A program made the position numbers and the translations under genes. This document shows positions 36,060-46,248 of a stretch of DNA of 64,000 bases, one piece after another. The first letter of the stretch is position 1. Each line of letters opens with the position of its first letter. This DNA comes from Periglandula ipomoeae IasaF13. Its lineage: Eukaryota; Ascomycota; Sordariomycetes; Hypocreales; Clavicipitaceae. The stretch covers positions 1-64,000 of the forward strand of contig AFRD01000034.1 in assembly GCA_000222875.2 (NCBI GenBank), in the 5' to 3' direction. Under the pieces are notes generated by a model, which had not been told where the DNA came from, did no database searches, and worked only from the letters and a program-made list of their open reading frames with translations.

Positions 36060-36086
36060 CTGGAAAAAGATTAGGATTGATATCGA

Positions 36087-36587
36087 TTAATATGGGGAGA
36101 GACTTATGCAGAGATAAGTAATTCGTTGATATCCTTCCATTGGTGGGAAGAGATCACTCATTAGCCAAAGCCGCCAGGATTGCCAAAGACTTATTTCAGA
36201 GGCGCGTATGCTGGAGACCTCGGCATCAATCTTTTTGTCCATAGTGACTGAATCCGCAGACATAGAAGCCATGGTCTTGAGATCAGAAGATCCACATACG
36301 TTGAGATCAGGTGTGTTCTCATCCAAGGGGAGAGAGTTGTTTGATCGATGAATGGTGACAGGCTGGTTTGCATGAGCATCGGTGAACTCAAACAGCCACT
36401 GGCCAGTCCCTGACAGCCGCCTTCCTAGGATGTGCTTCTGGGAATAAGCTTGATTTAATGGTGTCAGGCAATTAAGGATGCGTATGTGCTCTAGACCGTG
36501 GAACACATAAATTCTAACCTCTGAATCTAGAACAGACGAGCTAATTGTACAAGGGCAACAGATATCATAACAAACAATCCGGCCCAA
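36087..36587 (-). other. Open frame with NLR/NACHT-linker-like motif, remnant or upstream exon
   Basis: A 166-codon minus-strand frame beginning from a non-ATG codon. It contains RILNCLTPLNQAYSQKH and RRLSGTGQWLFEF. The pattern (W/C)L(T/S)P then R..GTG.WL resembles the segment preceding NACHT NTPase domains in fungal NLR-like proteins. No Walker A or ankyrin sequence follows in this frame. It lies just upstream of, and on the same strand as, the conserved membrane-protein gene and could be a 5' exon of it or a decayed NLR fragment. A second ORF at 36527-36721 has a membrane-like stretch (LFVMISVALVQLA). Assignment is tentative. Confidence 0.35.
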
Positions 36588-36721
36588 TTGACGGTCTGGA
36601 ACATGGATCGTGGCATGGATCTACCATGGATAGTATCATTCTGACTTGCCTTTGATGGCTCGCATGGCCGTGGTTCGTTTGTGGGCCGCCATGGGCCGCG
36701 AATCGGTTGCACATCCAGCAA

Positions 36722-37340
36722 AACATCATCAACTGCGCCCGCTCTGAAAATAGCCTATACTTTGCTCACATAACGCTACCAAACTTTCGCAATGGAGAGC
36801 TTGTCTACTACACTTCTGTGCAAGTCATGCAGTACTTATGGGGAGACTGAACAACCAGTACTCGTGAAGTATTTCGACATACTTACCGATTTTGTCCTTG
36901 TTGCTTCCAACTCCCAGTTATATATCAGTGTTTTTTCATTTAATAGTTTGAATGCAGTGGACTATTATTCGCCCCAAGTTTCTTACTCTGCCCTGCCAAC
37001 ATGCTGCGACTTCGGACCCACCATGATTGTCTGTGGTGCCGTCTGACAACTGCTTCCCCCGCAAGACGGATAAGCAACCCACATCCTTCAGTCACGCAAG
37101 AGATCCACAACCTGTCGCGAGCGCCGATGTTAGAGATAACTGATCGGGGCCGTAGGGAAATAAAACGGTCGGACGCCGCAACGTGGCATGTATTGTTGTG
37201 GTGCTAGAACGCCGCGTATCCGTCTGATGTCTCGGGACCTAGATTAAATTGCCATCTTTGACTGAATTTCTTGGCGCCATTGCTCTTTACTCCCAACAGG
37301 TGCATGCACCCACAACGGCCAAACCCTCACTCACGCGGCC
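36722..37340. other. Intergenic region, promoter side of the MFS gene
   Basis: No supported gene; several T-rich stretches. Confidence 0.35.
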
Positions 37341-39040
37341 ATGACTATTCAGGAAAAGTCCCCAGTGCAGGGGCACACTGCCCAAGCCAAAAGTTCCGCC
37401 CCAGTGATCGCTGAGAAATACGCCGATGAGACGCTTCGCATCGTCGAATTGCACGGCGATGAGTTTGGTCCATTGACGCCGGAGAATGAGAAGCGCATAC
37501 GGAAAAAGTGTTATTGGTATGTGATGGGGCTTTTATCGGCGATAAACTTGCTCTTATTCGTAAGTTCATATTCTATCGTTCAATCTAGATCTGAGACTAA
37601 CACGGTCGCTTAGATTGACAAGTCGACGTTGGGATACGCCGCCATTCTAGGTCTTTTCGAGGAAACCGGCATCAGTAAGGCAGAGTACAACAACCTAGGC
37701 ATATTTTTTTATGTCGGTACGTCATCCGGACATCGCCTGATTCGTACTATCTCTAACTTCACTCTTCAGGATACCTTGCAGCACAATGGCCAGGTCACTA
37801 CGCAATGCAGAAGCTTCCATTGGGAAAGTTCGTCGCAGGTCTTGTGTTTGTATGGGGCGCCTCGGTGCTATTACACTGCGTCGCAACGAAGTATGCTGGT
37901 CTAGTTGTGCTGAGACTGCTTCTCGGTGCCAGCGAATCCGTCGTTGTGCCAGCCATGGAAATGACGATTGGTATGTTCTTCAATCGCCGAGAGCATTCCT
38001 TCTTGCAACCTTTTCTGTAGGTGACCTCTGCTGCGGCTCCCGTCTGCGCGGCATTCATATCATATGGCTTGTTGTGGATCAATAGCTACATCCTGCCATG
38101 AAAACTGTTCATGATTGTGACGGGCGGACTTTCCGTCTTACTTTCAGTCGCAGTCTGGTTCTGGTACCCCAACAATCCTAGTCAAGTGAAGTTCTTAACT
38201 TTGGAGGAGAAGGTCCATGCCATCAGGCGCGTGCACGAATCAAGTCAGAGCTCGATCGAGCAAAAACAGTTCAAGAAGTCACAGTTCCAAGAAACGCTCC
38301 GAGACCCTGTGTCGTGGCTTTTCTGTCTGCAGTCGTTTACGCTTATGATGTCAAATAATCTGGCCTACGGGCAACAAAACCTGATCACAAAGGTTCTCGG
38401 TGTGACGAGTTTGGGTTCGACCCTTGTTGCCGCTGCGGGCGGTGGATTCGGCATCCTGGTTTGTCTGGCTGGTACGGTTGCTCTCCGTTGGTGGCCTTCA
38501 AATCTTGCTTTTCACGGGTTCATATGGTGTGTTCCAGCCATAGCGGGAGGCATTGGCATGGTGGCTCTGGATTGGGATCAGAAGTTGGGAGTGCTTGCGT
38601 GTCTACTTCTGGCTGGCCACACATTCGGAAACACGTACATCATCGCCCTGGGGTGGACAACATCATCTGCGGCTGGGTACACCAAGAAGCTGACCCGAAA
38701 TGTCATGTTCATGCTCGGATACAGCGTCGCAAATCTGATCTCTCCGCAGATTTGGGTTCCTCGAGATGCTCCGAGGTACTACGGTGCCTGGATTGCCCAG
38801 ATTCTGGTTAGCTGGGTCGGCACGCCTTTGATTTTTTTCATCATTCAGTACATATTGAGGAAGCGAAATGCGGAGCGGAAAGCCTGGGCCGCTGGGTTGA
38901 CAGCGGAAGAGAGGGCGCAACATGAGGTGGGACAGGTCGAGCAGCGCGATGAAAATGGCGAGATTACGCGACACGACGTCCCGATAGCGATGCTGGATTT
39001 GACTGATTTGGAGAATCCCTTTTTCATATACCCCATCTAA
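37341..39040 (+). pseudogene. Dal5-like MFS transporter (anion:cation symporter family) with two nonsense codons
   Basis: Three exons (37341-37559, 37614-37716, 37770-39040) joined in correct phase give a frame of about 530 codons. Family hallmarks: IDKSTLGYAAILGLFEE, YLAAQWPGHYAMQKLPLGK, RLLLGASESVVVPAMEM, MFFNRREHSFLQP, then VWFWYPNNPS and LTLEEKVHAIRRVHESSQS. About 12 hydrophobic segments are present. This is the allantoate/nicotinate-permease branch of fungal MFS (uptake of small organic anions at the plasma membrane). TAG at 38018-38020 follows FLQPFL and TGA at 38099-38101 follows INSYILP; both sit at positions where relatives have Trp. No frameshift or splice defect accompanies them, and the downstream 310 codons remain open and conserved, so inactivation seems recent. 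Reading from the ATG, the product would stop after about seven membrane segments. Confidence 0.88.
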
Positions 39041-39369
39041 AGTATCAGATTATCAGAGATGTAATTGCCCCTCGGGCGTGGAACGAACACGTACATTTCA
39101 TTGGACGTACCATCAGGTCGCGACCTGAGCATATATAGGCCTCCAATCCTATCATGAAGAAATTGTGATAACACTGGAGACCGGCTGTATAATGAAGCTC
39201 GAATCTCACAATCTATACACAGAGATTCTTGATTCAGGAAATCTGCATTGATCTTTTATAACGTCTGACCCGTTTCAAGCCCACACCAATGTAACCGAGA
39301 GCCGGCCAGACCCCCCCCCTAAACGCTGGCGATGCAGACTCTCCTTTTCAACGAGCGCCTTTTCTGACT
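39041..39369. other. Intergenic region between convergent genes
   Basis: 329 nt; a run of nine C at about 39311. No gene seen. Confidence 0.35.
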
Positions 39370-39924
39370 TTACGCAATATGAATATCGAGATGATATGAT
39401 TTTAATCTCTTCACTCTCTGCTTCATGACTATCGCAATCTCTCCAGGATTGTTCCTCCTGCTCACCACGTGCGCATATCCATATTCATCTTCCACGTCTT
39501 CAGTGTTCTTCCAGTCATCCTTGATTGCGCAGAGGGCAAAGTCAAAAAGAAATAATTACAATTCACCCGTGCTTTTCTCCTGGACCATGAAGTTTCTTGG
39601 CTGACAATCGTTGTGCACCACTCCCGCCTTGTTAACCACCTTTACCAGATCCATTGCGGCTTGTACCACGGTCTTGCACACCTCGGGTTGGTTAGGCAGT
39701 TGGGTGGTAAGCTCAGCAAGGGTGAGTCCGTCAATGTAGTCGATCAAGATTCCAGGAATCTGGAAATAGCTTATTGGTAGATCCGGTGGGGTTTCAAGTG
39801 GCATATATGTGACTGATGCAATGAATGAGGGAATGATGTGTCCCTGGAGTACTGCGGATGCAAACGTCTCAATTCGATAGACCTCAATGGCTTTCTTATC
39901 ACACCGATTTGGCCCGTCGCGCAA
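39370..39924 (-). pseudogene. APH/protein-kinase-like fragment with in-frame TAA
   Basis: Reading from 39924 down to the TAA at 39370, the sequence shows IPGILIDYIDGLTLAEL (hinge), VVHNDCQPRNFMV (Brenner-type HxDxxxxN catalytic loop) and, after an in-frame TAA at 39556-39558, FLFDFALC, equivalent to the metal-binding DFG. The final part is DVEDEYGYAHVVSRR. This matches the C-lobe of the fungal aminoglycoside-phosphotransferase-like kinases, a family of mostly unknown substrates. The N-lobe is missing: the 5' end runs into the 3' end of the methyltransferase on the same strand, overlapping it by 26 nt in another frame. It is therefore truncated and also interrupted. A chimera by deletion between two formerly separate genes is a plausible origin. 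Confidence 0.65.
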
Positions 39925-40615
39925 TTACCCACAGAAATTTCCTCGTCACATCTTCTGGTCCTGCGTTTTCTTCCCCTTCGAGCTTCGCCTTCTCAATAGC
40001 AAGACCGCTATCCGCAACCAGCTTCGTCGCACCATCAACACCAAACCCGCTGTAAAAGATCCAGCCCTTCTCGTGCAGCCATTTGTCAACAACCAAGCAT
40101 TCTGCATCATTCTCATCAAAGTTGACCATCATGCATCCATCCGGCTCTAGCCACCTTGAGATCCTGTTCACCATTTCACGTTGCTCTGAGCGCGGCAAGT
40201 GCAGGATACTGTACTGTCCAATGACGGCGGTGAAGGAACCCTCGTCAAATTCAAGATTCATCATGTCATCCTGAATGTATTTTACGCGATCACTATAGGC
40301 AGACAGATTGCGGCGCGCCAAGTTGAGCTGACTTGAAGATATATCGTTCGCAACAACAGTCAGTTGCGGATTGTCGGTGAGCAGGCTGGTCAACACGGGA
40401 TATCCAGCGCCGCACCCAATTTAAAGAACTTTCGCCGGGCCCTGTTCCAAGTTTGGAAGAAGTCTCTTGAGCTCTGCAAGATTCGAAAGTCGAGTCGGGT
40501 TGTGCTTCTGAGTCCATTCGAAGTATGGATCGGCAATCTCGCCATACGACCCTCTGACCCGGTCTTTGAAATCCTTTGGTAGGTCATTGAAGTCTGCTTG
40601 CTTGACTTGATTCAT
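39899..40615 (-). pseudogene. Class I SAM-dependent methyltransferase with in-frame TAA
   Basis: From the ATG at 40615 the frame encodes a helical N-terminus (FKDRVRGSYGEIADPYFEW) leading to AKVL, a TAA at 40421-40423, then IGCGAGYPVLTSLL, motif I for S-adenosylmethionine. Downstream elements are normal: VVANDISSSQLNLARRNL (motif II acidic region), VKYIQDDMMNLEF, FTAVIGQYSILHLPR and GCMMVNFDEND. Length without the lesion is 238 residues, typical for a small-molecule methyltransferase. The stop replaces the acidic residue that usually precedes I/LGCGxG (VL-[D/E]-IGCGAG), so GAA or GAT may have changed. There is no frameshift. The substrate is unknown. Confidence 0.75.
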
Positions 40616-41215
40616 TATTCATTCCGCTCTGGTCGTGAATACTGGGCTTAGCTGTACTTGTGCCTATATTCTGTTGTTGGTGAAGTAAGCTGATCAAAAT
40701 CTGCAGCTCCAATCAGAAGAGCGGCTCGTGGAATTTATACTGCGGGGTGTCACGACGTTACCGTCCCATCCGATCCGAACTTTCAAGGTGTGTTTGAGTA
40801 CCAACTACGTATCGCAACTTCCTAACGTGGCGATATGCATCCTTAGGGCGTTTTGGCAATGATTTGTCTCCACTTCGATGCCGAGTGATTGTCTGGGTAA
40901 CTGTGTGACCCGACTGGTACATGTCTCTTACAAGGAAATGAATATCTATACTCACTCACACGCGGCTCTGTTGGGTCACATGGATGTCACGGGTTATTAT
41001 TTCAAAGAATAAAATCATTGTTTTTGATAACGTTTTTAATTTCTTTATTTCCTACGGAGTACCGACATTCAGGTTCTCTGCTATCTGATAATCTCTCGAT
41101 CTAGCTGAAACTATCCATTCTCTAGAAGTTGAGATTTCCATATCCTAGAAGCAATCTTCCGAAGAAATGTTAGACACTATTTCAGAAGCTCATAATTATC
41201 TCAAGAACTCACCAT
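40616..41215. other. Intergenic region
   Basis: 600 nt, AT-rich in 40980-41160; no gene seen. Confidence 0.35.
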
Positions 41216-41536
41216 TTATTTAACGTGCTTGTTCACAATCTGCTGCGCCTCATTGTTCGCATCAGCAGCATCTCCCTTGTTCTCAACCTTCTCAACCTTG
41301 GACACAATGATAACCTTGGTGCGGTTGTTGCGCTTGGCAGAGAACTTGTGGTTGGACCACTCGCCAATCTTCTTTAGGACATCGTCGTCCTTGTCGTCGG
41401 GGATGGAACCGCCAGCCTTGTTCTCAATTCCGTCTTTGTTGTTAAGACCGCCCTTCTTATAGGCAGTGGAATAGCTGATTCTGGAGGCAAGGGCCTCGGT
41501 GGCGAGAAGAATGACGGCAACGGGGAGGAACTTCAT
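41216..41536 (-). CDS. Small secreted protein, cysteine-free, Lys/Asn/Asp-rich
   Basis: 106 residues from the ATG at 41536. A signal peptide is clear (MKFLPVAVILLATEALAS). The mature part is about 88 residues, has no Cys, and is highly charged (GSIPDDKDDDVLKKIGEW, FSAKRNNRTKVIIVSKVEKV), with one Asn-glycosylation sequon at NRT. I recognise no family. A TATA-like GTATAAATG lies 110 nt upstream in the right orientation. Secretion is well supported. An effector or cell-wall role is speculation based on size only. Confidence 0.75.
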   Translation of the reverse strand: MKFLPVAVILLATEALASRISYSTAYKKGGLNNKDGIENKAGGSIPDDKDDDVLKKIGEWSNHKFSAKRNNRTKVIIVSKVEKVENKGDAADANNEAQQIVNKHVK

Positions 41537-41645
41537 TTTGATAGTAGTTGAGGAGTTCTAATTGGGAGTCGTTTGCTTGTGTTTGGGTTTATGTAGTTTG
41601 AGATGAGGATGATGAACGTTTCTGAAAGAAGGGGATCTTTGAGGT

Positions 41646-41654
41646 CATTTATAC
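41646..41654 (-). promoter_or_regulatory. TATA box of the small secreted protein gene
   Basis: GTATAAATG on the minus strand, 110 nt upstream of the ATG at 41536. Confidence 0.45.
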
Positions 41655-42945
41655 TTGAAGTTGGTCTCTTGATTACTTTCTTTCTCTCAAATAATGGTGA
41701 CATCGGATCGACAGATTCCTCATTATGCTCCAGTTCAAAGTAGTCATTGAGCTTACGTCCACTTCAGCGGGGCTAGCATAATCTTTGCGACTATCATGAG
41801 AACTCAGTGTCTCGTGAGGACATGAGGCCGTGAGCCTTGTTCGACTTGTACTCAAGAAGCGAGAAAAAATCGATAAGATTTACCTTTATCCGTGATGAGC
41901 TTATGCCAAGTCTGCAGCCCCCAAATACGCAATCGGGGCTAGACATGCGCATAATTGCGGCCATAGCCTCATGGCACGCATTTCAAAAGGGCAATAGCGC
42001 ACCGGAAGCCTGCCGATGCTACGGTCTCCGAATCCATCGGCAACGTCGTCTGCGAACTGATCGTCGTCGGAACTCGACCGAACTCCACCCGCGACTCACA
42101 TCAGACTTCAGACGGGACCTGAGACATCCACGAGGAAGCGACGTTGAATCCCTGACACGAGAACGTTAATTTGTAGTACGCGCTATTTTTAACAGGCTTT
42201 CATTCTATCATGAAGATTCGTTCAAAACAGTCAACTTCTCAAAACCGATGCGTTGGAGTATAAGTCCACCGCCGCCGGTTAACGCCGCCAATAGTGTCAC
42301 TGCTGGGCAAAGACATTGTGCATGCTGTTAAAGCAATCCAGCGTACGTCGTTTATATCTTTTCTATTTTACTAAATGTGTATCTTACAGCCAAGAACATC
42401 GCTAAGACATTTTGACGATCATCACCTCTTGCATGGTTAATATGGTCGGAAGGAGGGTGAAACAAGACTTCAAAAAGCCAAAGTAAACCGGCTTACATCT
42501 CCACATACCTTTGTCAAACTCGTCAAGACCACAATACATTTGCAGTCACGAAATATCTCGTACTTAGGAAATACCACCGGCTGAGCCGGTACTTGAAGAT
42601 CTGCACGATCGGCAGGACACGACGGATCGGCTTGCTTACACCCACGTCAGCGCTAGCGAGGCTGCAGATTTACCCGCGCGCGACACAACTACATCATAAT
42701 GCATGAGAATGATTTGGACACTTGAACATATCAACGGATGCGTCAATTTCTTGTGAAACTTCTGTCGTTTCAATACACAGAGGCGGAAATCGCAACGAAA
42801 CACTATTCACTATCTCATTGGATCCAGTCTTTGTTCTCAACTCGATTCACCCCGCTCCATTTCCACCTGATAACAACTACGATCGTGGTTCCTCTCAACA
42901 CAACACTCACGCTCGCCTAATCAATCACATTCCATCTCATCCGTC
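41655..42945. other. Intergenic region
   Basis: 1.3 kb; short ORFs only. The stretch before 42946 is C/T/A-rich, like a 5' leader. Confidence 0.35.
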
Positions 42946-43794
42946 ATGAATTCATCAACATTCACCCTCTTTTCAAACCTACCCACCGAACTCCGCGACC
43001 AAATATGGCGTCACGCACTACCCCCTGCCTTCACCAACGCGCTCTACCCCTACCGAAAAGGATGCTGGCAACCACGCCACCTCCAACCAGACGACCCAGA
43101 ATACGACGCCCAAAACCCAGAGCTCAATCTCAGCTTCGAATTCAACCACACCCTCCTCTACAGCACGCAAGTCGACATCCCCATCTTCTTCGTCAACCGC
43201 GAAGCCCGAAGTATCTCCCGCTCATGGATGCACCAGCATGACATCAAACTGCGGTACATCAAGTCCAAAGACCTCCTCATCGCCATCCGCGACTTCAATC
43301 CCCAAACAGACATACTGTATGTTCCTCACGACAGATGGAACGATCTTCTCTGTGAGCCGTCGGATCGACAATTTGAATCAGACCTGGTAAATCGAAATCT
43401 AGGATGTCAGGCCCCACAGTTCACGCGCTGGGCGTTGTCAGAAAAAATCTTGCAGTGAGAGGACGAGTCTTTACCCGAGCTGTTGGAATGGTATTACAGC
43501 GCCGAGGAAGTCTACATTGTGCGTGAAGAGGCCGTTACCAACCTCGGTGAGGACGAGGACCTGAAGATCCAGAAGCGGTTCGAACTGGCCACTGTGTCGG
43601 AAAACTCATTAGTATGGAATTTGGGCAAGGAAACATTCGAATGGAAGACCCATCATGGGAAACAGGAGAACGATGGATTTATGGATATGAGAAAGCTAAT
43701 TCAGGGCAATCTGGGTGCCGATGTGCCGCTGAAATTGGCGTACCATGGACAAGAGGACTTCCAGATCCAGCCTGCTTCGGTGGTAGGATACTGA
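42946..43794 (+). pseudogene. 2EXR-domain protein with in-frame TGA
   Basis: The ATG at 42946 begins MNSSTFTLFSNLPTELRDQI, then WRHALPPAF, the classical start of the 2EXR family (large in ascomycetes, function unknown). The typical PIFFVNREARSISRSWM and TDILYVPHDRW segments follow near residues 85 and 125. A TGA at 43456-43458 follows KILQ; the same frame continues EDESLPELLEWYYSAEEVYI to a stop at 43794, total 282 codons. An alternative is a 75-nt intron 43387-43461 (GTAAAT...GAG), which keeps the frame and removes the TGA but has a weak acceptor. So this is either a nonsense mutation or a poorly defined intron. Confidence 0.7.
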
Positions 43795-45154
43795 AGGTTC
43801 GCACGACGACGGAGATATATGTAACATAACGTTCATGGAGGTGGTATGTTCCTGGTCGCTGGTAACGGGAGTGTCAAATTGGCTATTTAGGCGTCGTTGA
43901 GCTCAAGGATCTTCATTGAAATGGACTAGACCTTGCTGAAGAAGCATGTGCTTGACTAATGACAGGCTCTGCAGTAAGTACACGGACGCTCGTAGTAACG
44001 CGCTGGGAAACGGCCATCGTCTGAAAATTTGTCGATGGTTATTGGCGCCTCAAATTCGTCACAACTACGCACTCATTAAGCAAGCACAATCCATCATACA
44101 AAAAAACCATCACCAAGAAAAAGGGGGGTATACGCAAGACACCGCCAAAAATATCAAGATGTGAAAAGAATGCTCTCCTCACTACATCTCTTTCAAGTAT
44201 AAAGGGTATCACCATAGAATCGAAAACAAACAAAAACGGTCAGATGGGATCTCAAAGATAAATTGAAGTAGATTGGGGAGAAGAGTACGCATTGCAGGCA
44301 AGGAAACTCCGATAATGCTCCGCGATTGCCCGTTGTCTTCATTGTCCACGACCTGGCGTGCAGGTCGAGATGAAAACGTCTTGTCCAAAATGCTTATGTA
44401 AAAAAGGGTTGACGAATATGTAACCAGTCAGCAAGGACGCACCACAAGGCACGTCGCTGCAGATCAATGTTGATGAGAGGGGATGTATGTGGATCTCAAA
44501 GACACGGCACAAGCCTTCTCGGGCAGCCCAGGAAACAGCGCCTAGCATGAGCAGGCAGCAAAGAGGTGATAAAAACATGCAACTTAAGAAAGTGAGAGGG
44601 CTGTCGGAGAGAAGGTCCAAGGCGAGTGTCTACCCGAAATGGTTGAACGCGGCGACGACTGTTGATGTGACCGTGGTGTGCAAAAATGCAAGACGTCCAT
44701 GCTCCAGCGCAGCGCAATCGACGCGCGCGTGTGCTATGCTGGGAATAGAAGGAGATATAAAACACATTAAGATTTGGCTGAGTGCCAGGCGTCCGTAGGA
44801 GAATTCGTTGCGGAAGCCTGGCAGCCAGAAAGTAGTAAGGCGACCCAGCGAGAAGCCCAAGTCTTGCCCGTACATTGGCGTGTTCGGCAGATGAGAATGA
44901 GCGTGACTTTTCGATAGCAGCGGCTCCTGGCGGTCGTGAGTTCGTCAGATCGTAGATCGTCACGGAGTAGAATGAAGTCAAGAAACGCCCTAGGCTCAAA
45001 AACGCGCAACAAAAAGTTCTGACAAAGAAAATAAGTCACCACAAGGGTGACCGTGTCCGCCAAGAAATACGGAATGAATGTGTTGACCAACTCAAGGTCT
45101 GTTCCACCTCTTCCCAACACACCTCACCATCTCGGCTCCTCACTCAGTACTCAT
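43795..45154. other. Intergenic region
   Basis: 1.36 kb. Overlapping ORFs at 44339-45120 on the minus strand have no recognisable domain and look like chance frames; this is probably 3' sequence of the flanking genes. Confidence 0.35.
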
Positions 45155-45487
45155 TTACATGAATGCGACAACAAGCATGCCTGCAACACCAGCCAAAGCA
45201 ACCTTGGTGGCATCGAGAGCACCAGCGGCGTTATCAGGGCCCTTGGTGGTGGGAACAGGAGCCGGAGCAGTGGTAACAGCGGGAGGAGTAAAGACGGAGG
45301 TCAGGCCACCAGTGGGCGCAAAAGTGGTCGTCGTGTTGTGTGCCCAAGTCGAGGTGACGGTGTGGGCGCGAGAAAGGGTCACCGTCTTGACCAGCTTGGT
45401 GGTGGGAGCCGAACCGGTGGCAGTAGAGGCGGTCTCGGCGAGAGCCAGAGCCGGAAGAAGGGCGAGAACAAGATTGGTCAACTGCAT
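45155..45487 (-). CDS. Small GPI-anchored Thr-rich cell-wall protein
   Basis: 110 residues from the ATG at 45487. Signal peptide MQLTNLVLALLPALALAE; a Thr/Ser/Ala-rich centre with TVTLSRAHTVTSTWAHNTTT; a Pro-rich stretch; and a C-terminal GPI signal (small residues NAAGA followed by a hydrophobic tail KVALAGVAGMLVVAFM). This is the layout of small GPI-anchored fungal wall proteins, probably heavily O-mannosylated. The frame is open for a further 230 codons upstream, but that is GC-rich leader sequence and the signal peptide fixes the start. The upstream 400 nt contain TTTG/TCTG repeats (about 45800-45830). Antisense ORFs over this gene are shadows of its skewed composition. Confidence 0.75.
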   Translation of the reverse strand: MQLTNLVLALLPALALAETASTATGSAPTTKLVKTVTLSRAHTVTSTWAHNTTTTFAPTGGLTSVFTPPAVTTAPAPVPTTKGPDNAAGALDATKVALAGVAGMLVVAFM

Positions 45488-46218
45488 TTTGACTGGTGGT
45501 GTCTTCTGTTTTGTTGCGTTCCTGAACTGGTAGACAGACTTGGCTGGGTCGGAGAATCGATCGCCTAAGACGGGTAGCTGCGAGATTGTCGACTGGGGTT
45601 GCTCAGATACGAGATAAGCGGACTGGGGCAGATTGAAGGTTGGAAGTAGTCCAAAAATATCAGGCCTTGCGATGACTTCAAAAAAAAGGTTGAAATTGGT
45701 CCGCAGAGACGTTGATTCGACAAGGCTGAATGCGACTGTAGATCGAGAGGCTGCGCGGGATGCTTGATGCGGTGCGTTAACCGTTATGTTCTGTTGGTGG
45801 TTTGTTTGTTTGTCTGTTTGTTGGAGCACAAAGGCTTCGGACGCTGCTGTGTTGATATAAAAGGAGTGACTTGCGTGAAACGCAGAACGGAGAGGCTTTG
45901 CCAACGAAGCCTTGGGGCTGGAGCGAACGAACGATGAAGCGAAACGTGCTGCAGACGACAAAGGAAGACGAAGCGCAGATGAGACGGGGGCGTCAGCCTT
46001 AGTATAATAAGGATGGGGAAGGGGACGAACGGCGCTGGGGATGTGGATGGGCATGGGCATGGGGGTCGCGCGACCAGACCCAGCCGGAGCCACAGGCGAG
46101 GCAGACGAGGGGCGCGACACAGGCGCCGACAAGGAAATTGAGCACCCGCCAGCCAGCGGCGCCACGGTCCAGCTGGTCAACCCAGGTCAACAGCTGGTCG
46201 ACGGAGGCGCCAGGGGCA

Positions 46219-46248
46219 GGCCGTGCCTGGCCGTGCCTGGCCGTGCCT
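46219..46248. repeat. Tandem repeat, 3 copies of a 10-bp unit
   Basis: Three perfect copies of GGCCGTGCCT in the GC-rich upstream region of the GPI-protein gene. Confidence 0.85.

Noticed and set aside
45047..45568. Long plus-strand ORFs opposite the GPI-protein gene
   Set aside because: They are antisense shadows of a Thr/Ala/Pro-rich coding sequence and have no domain of their own.
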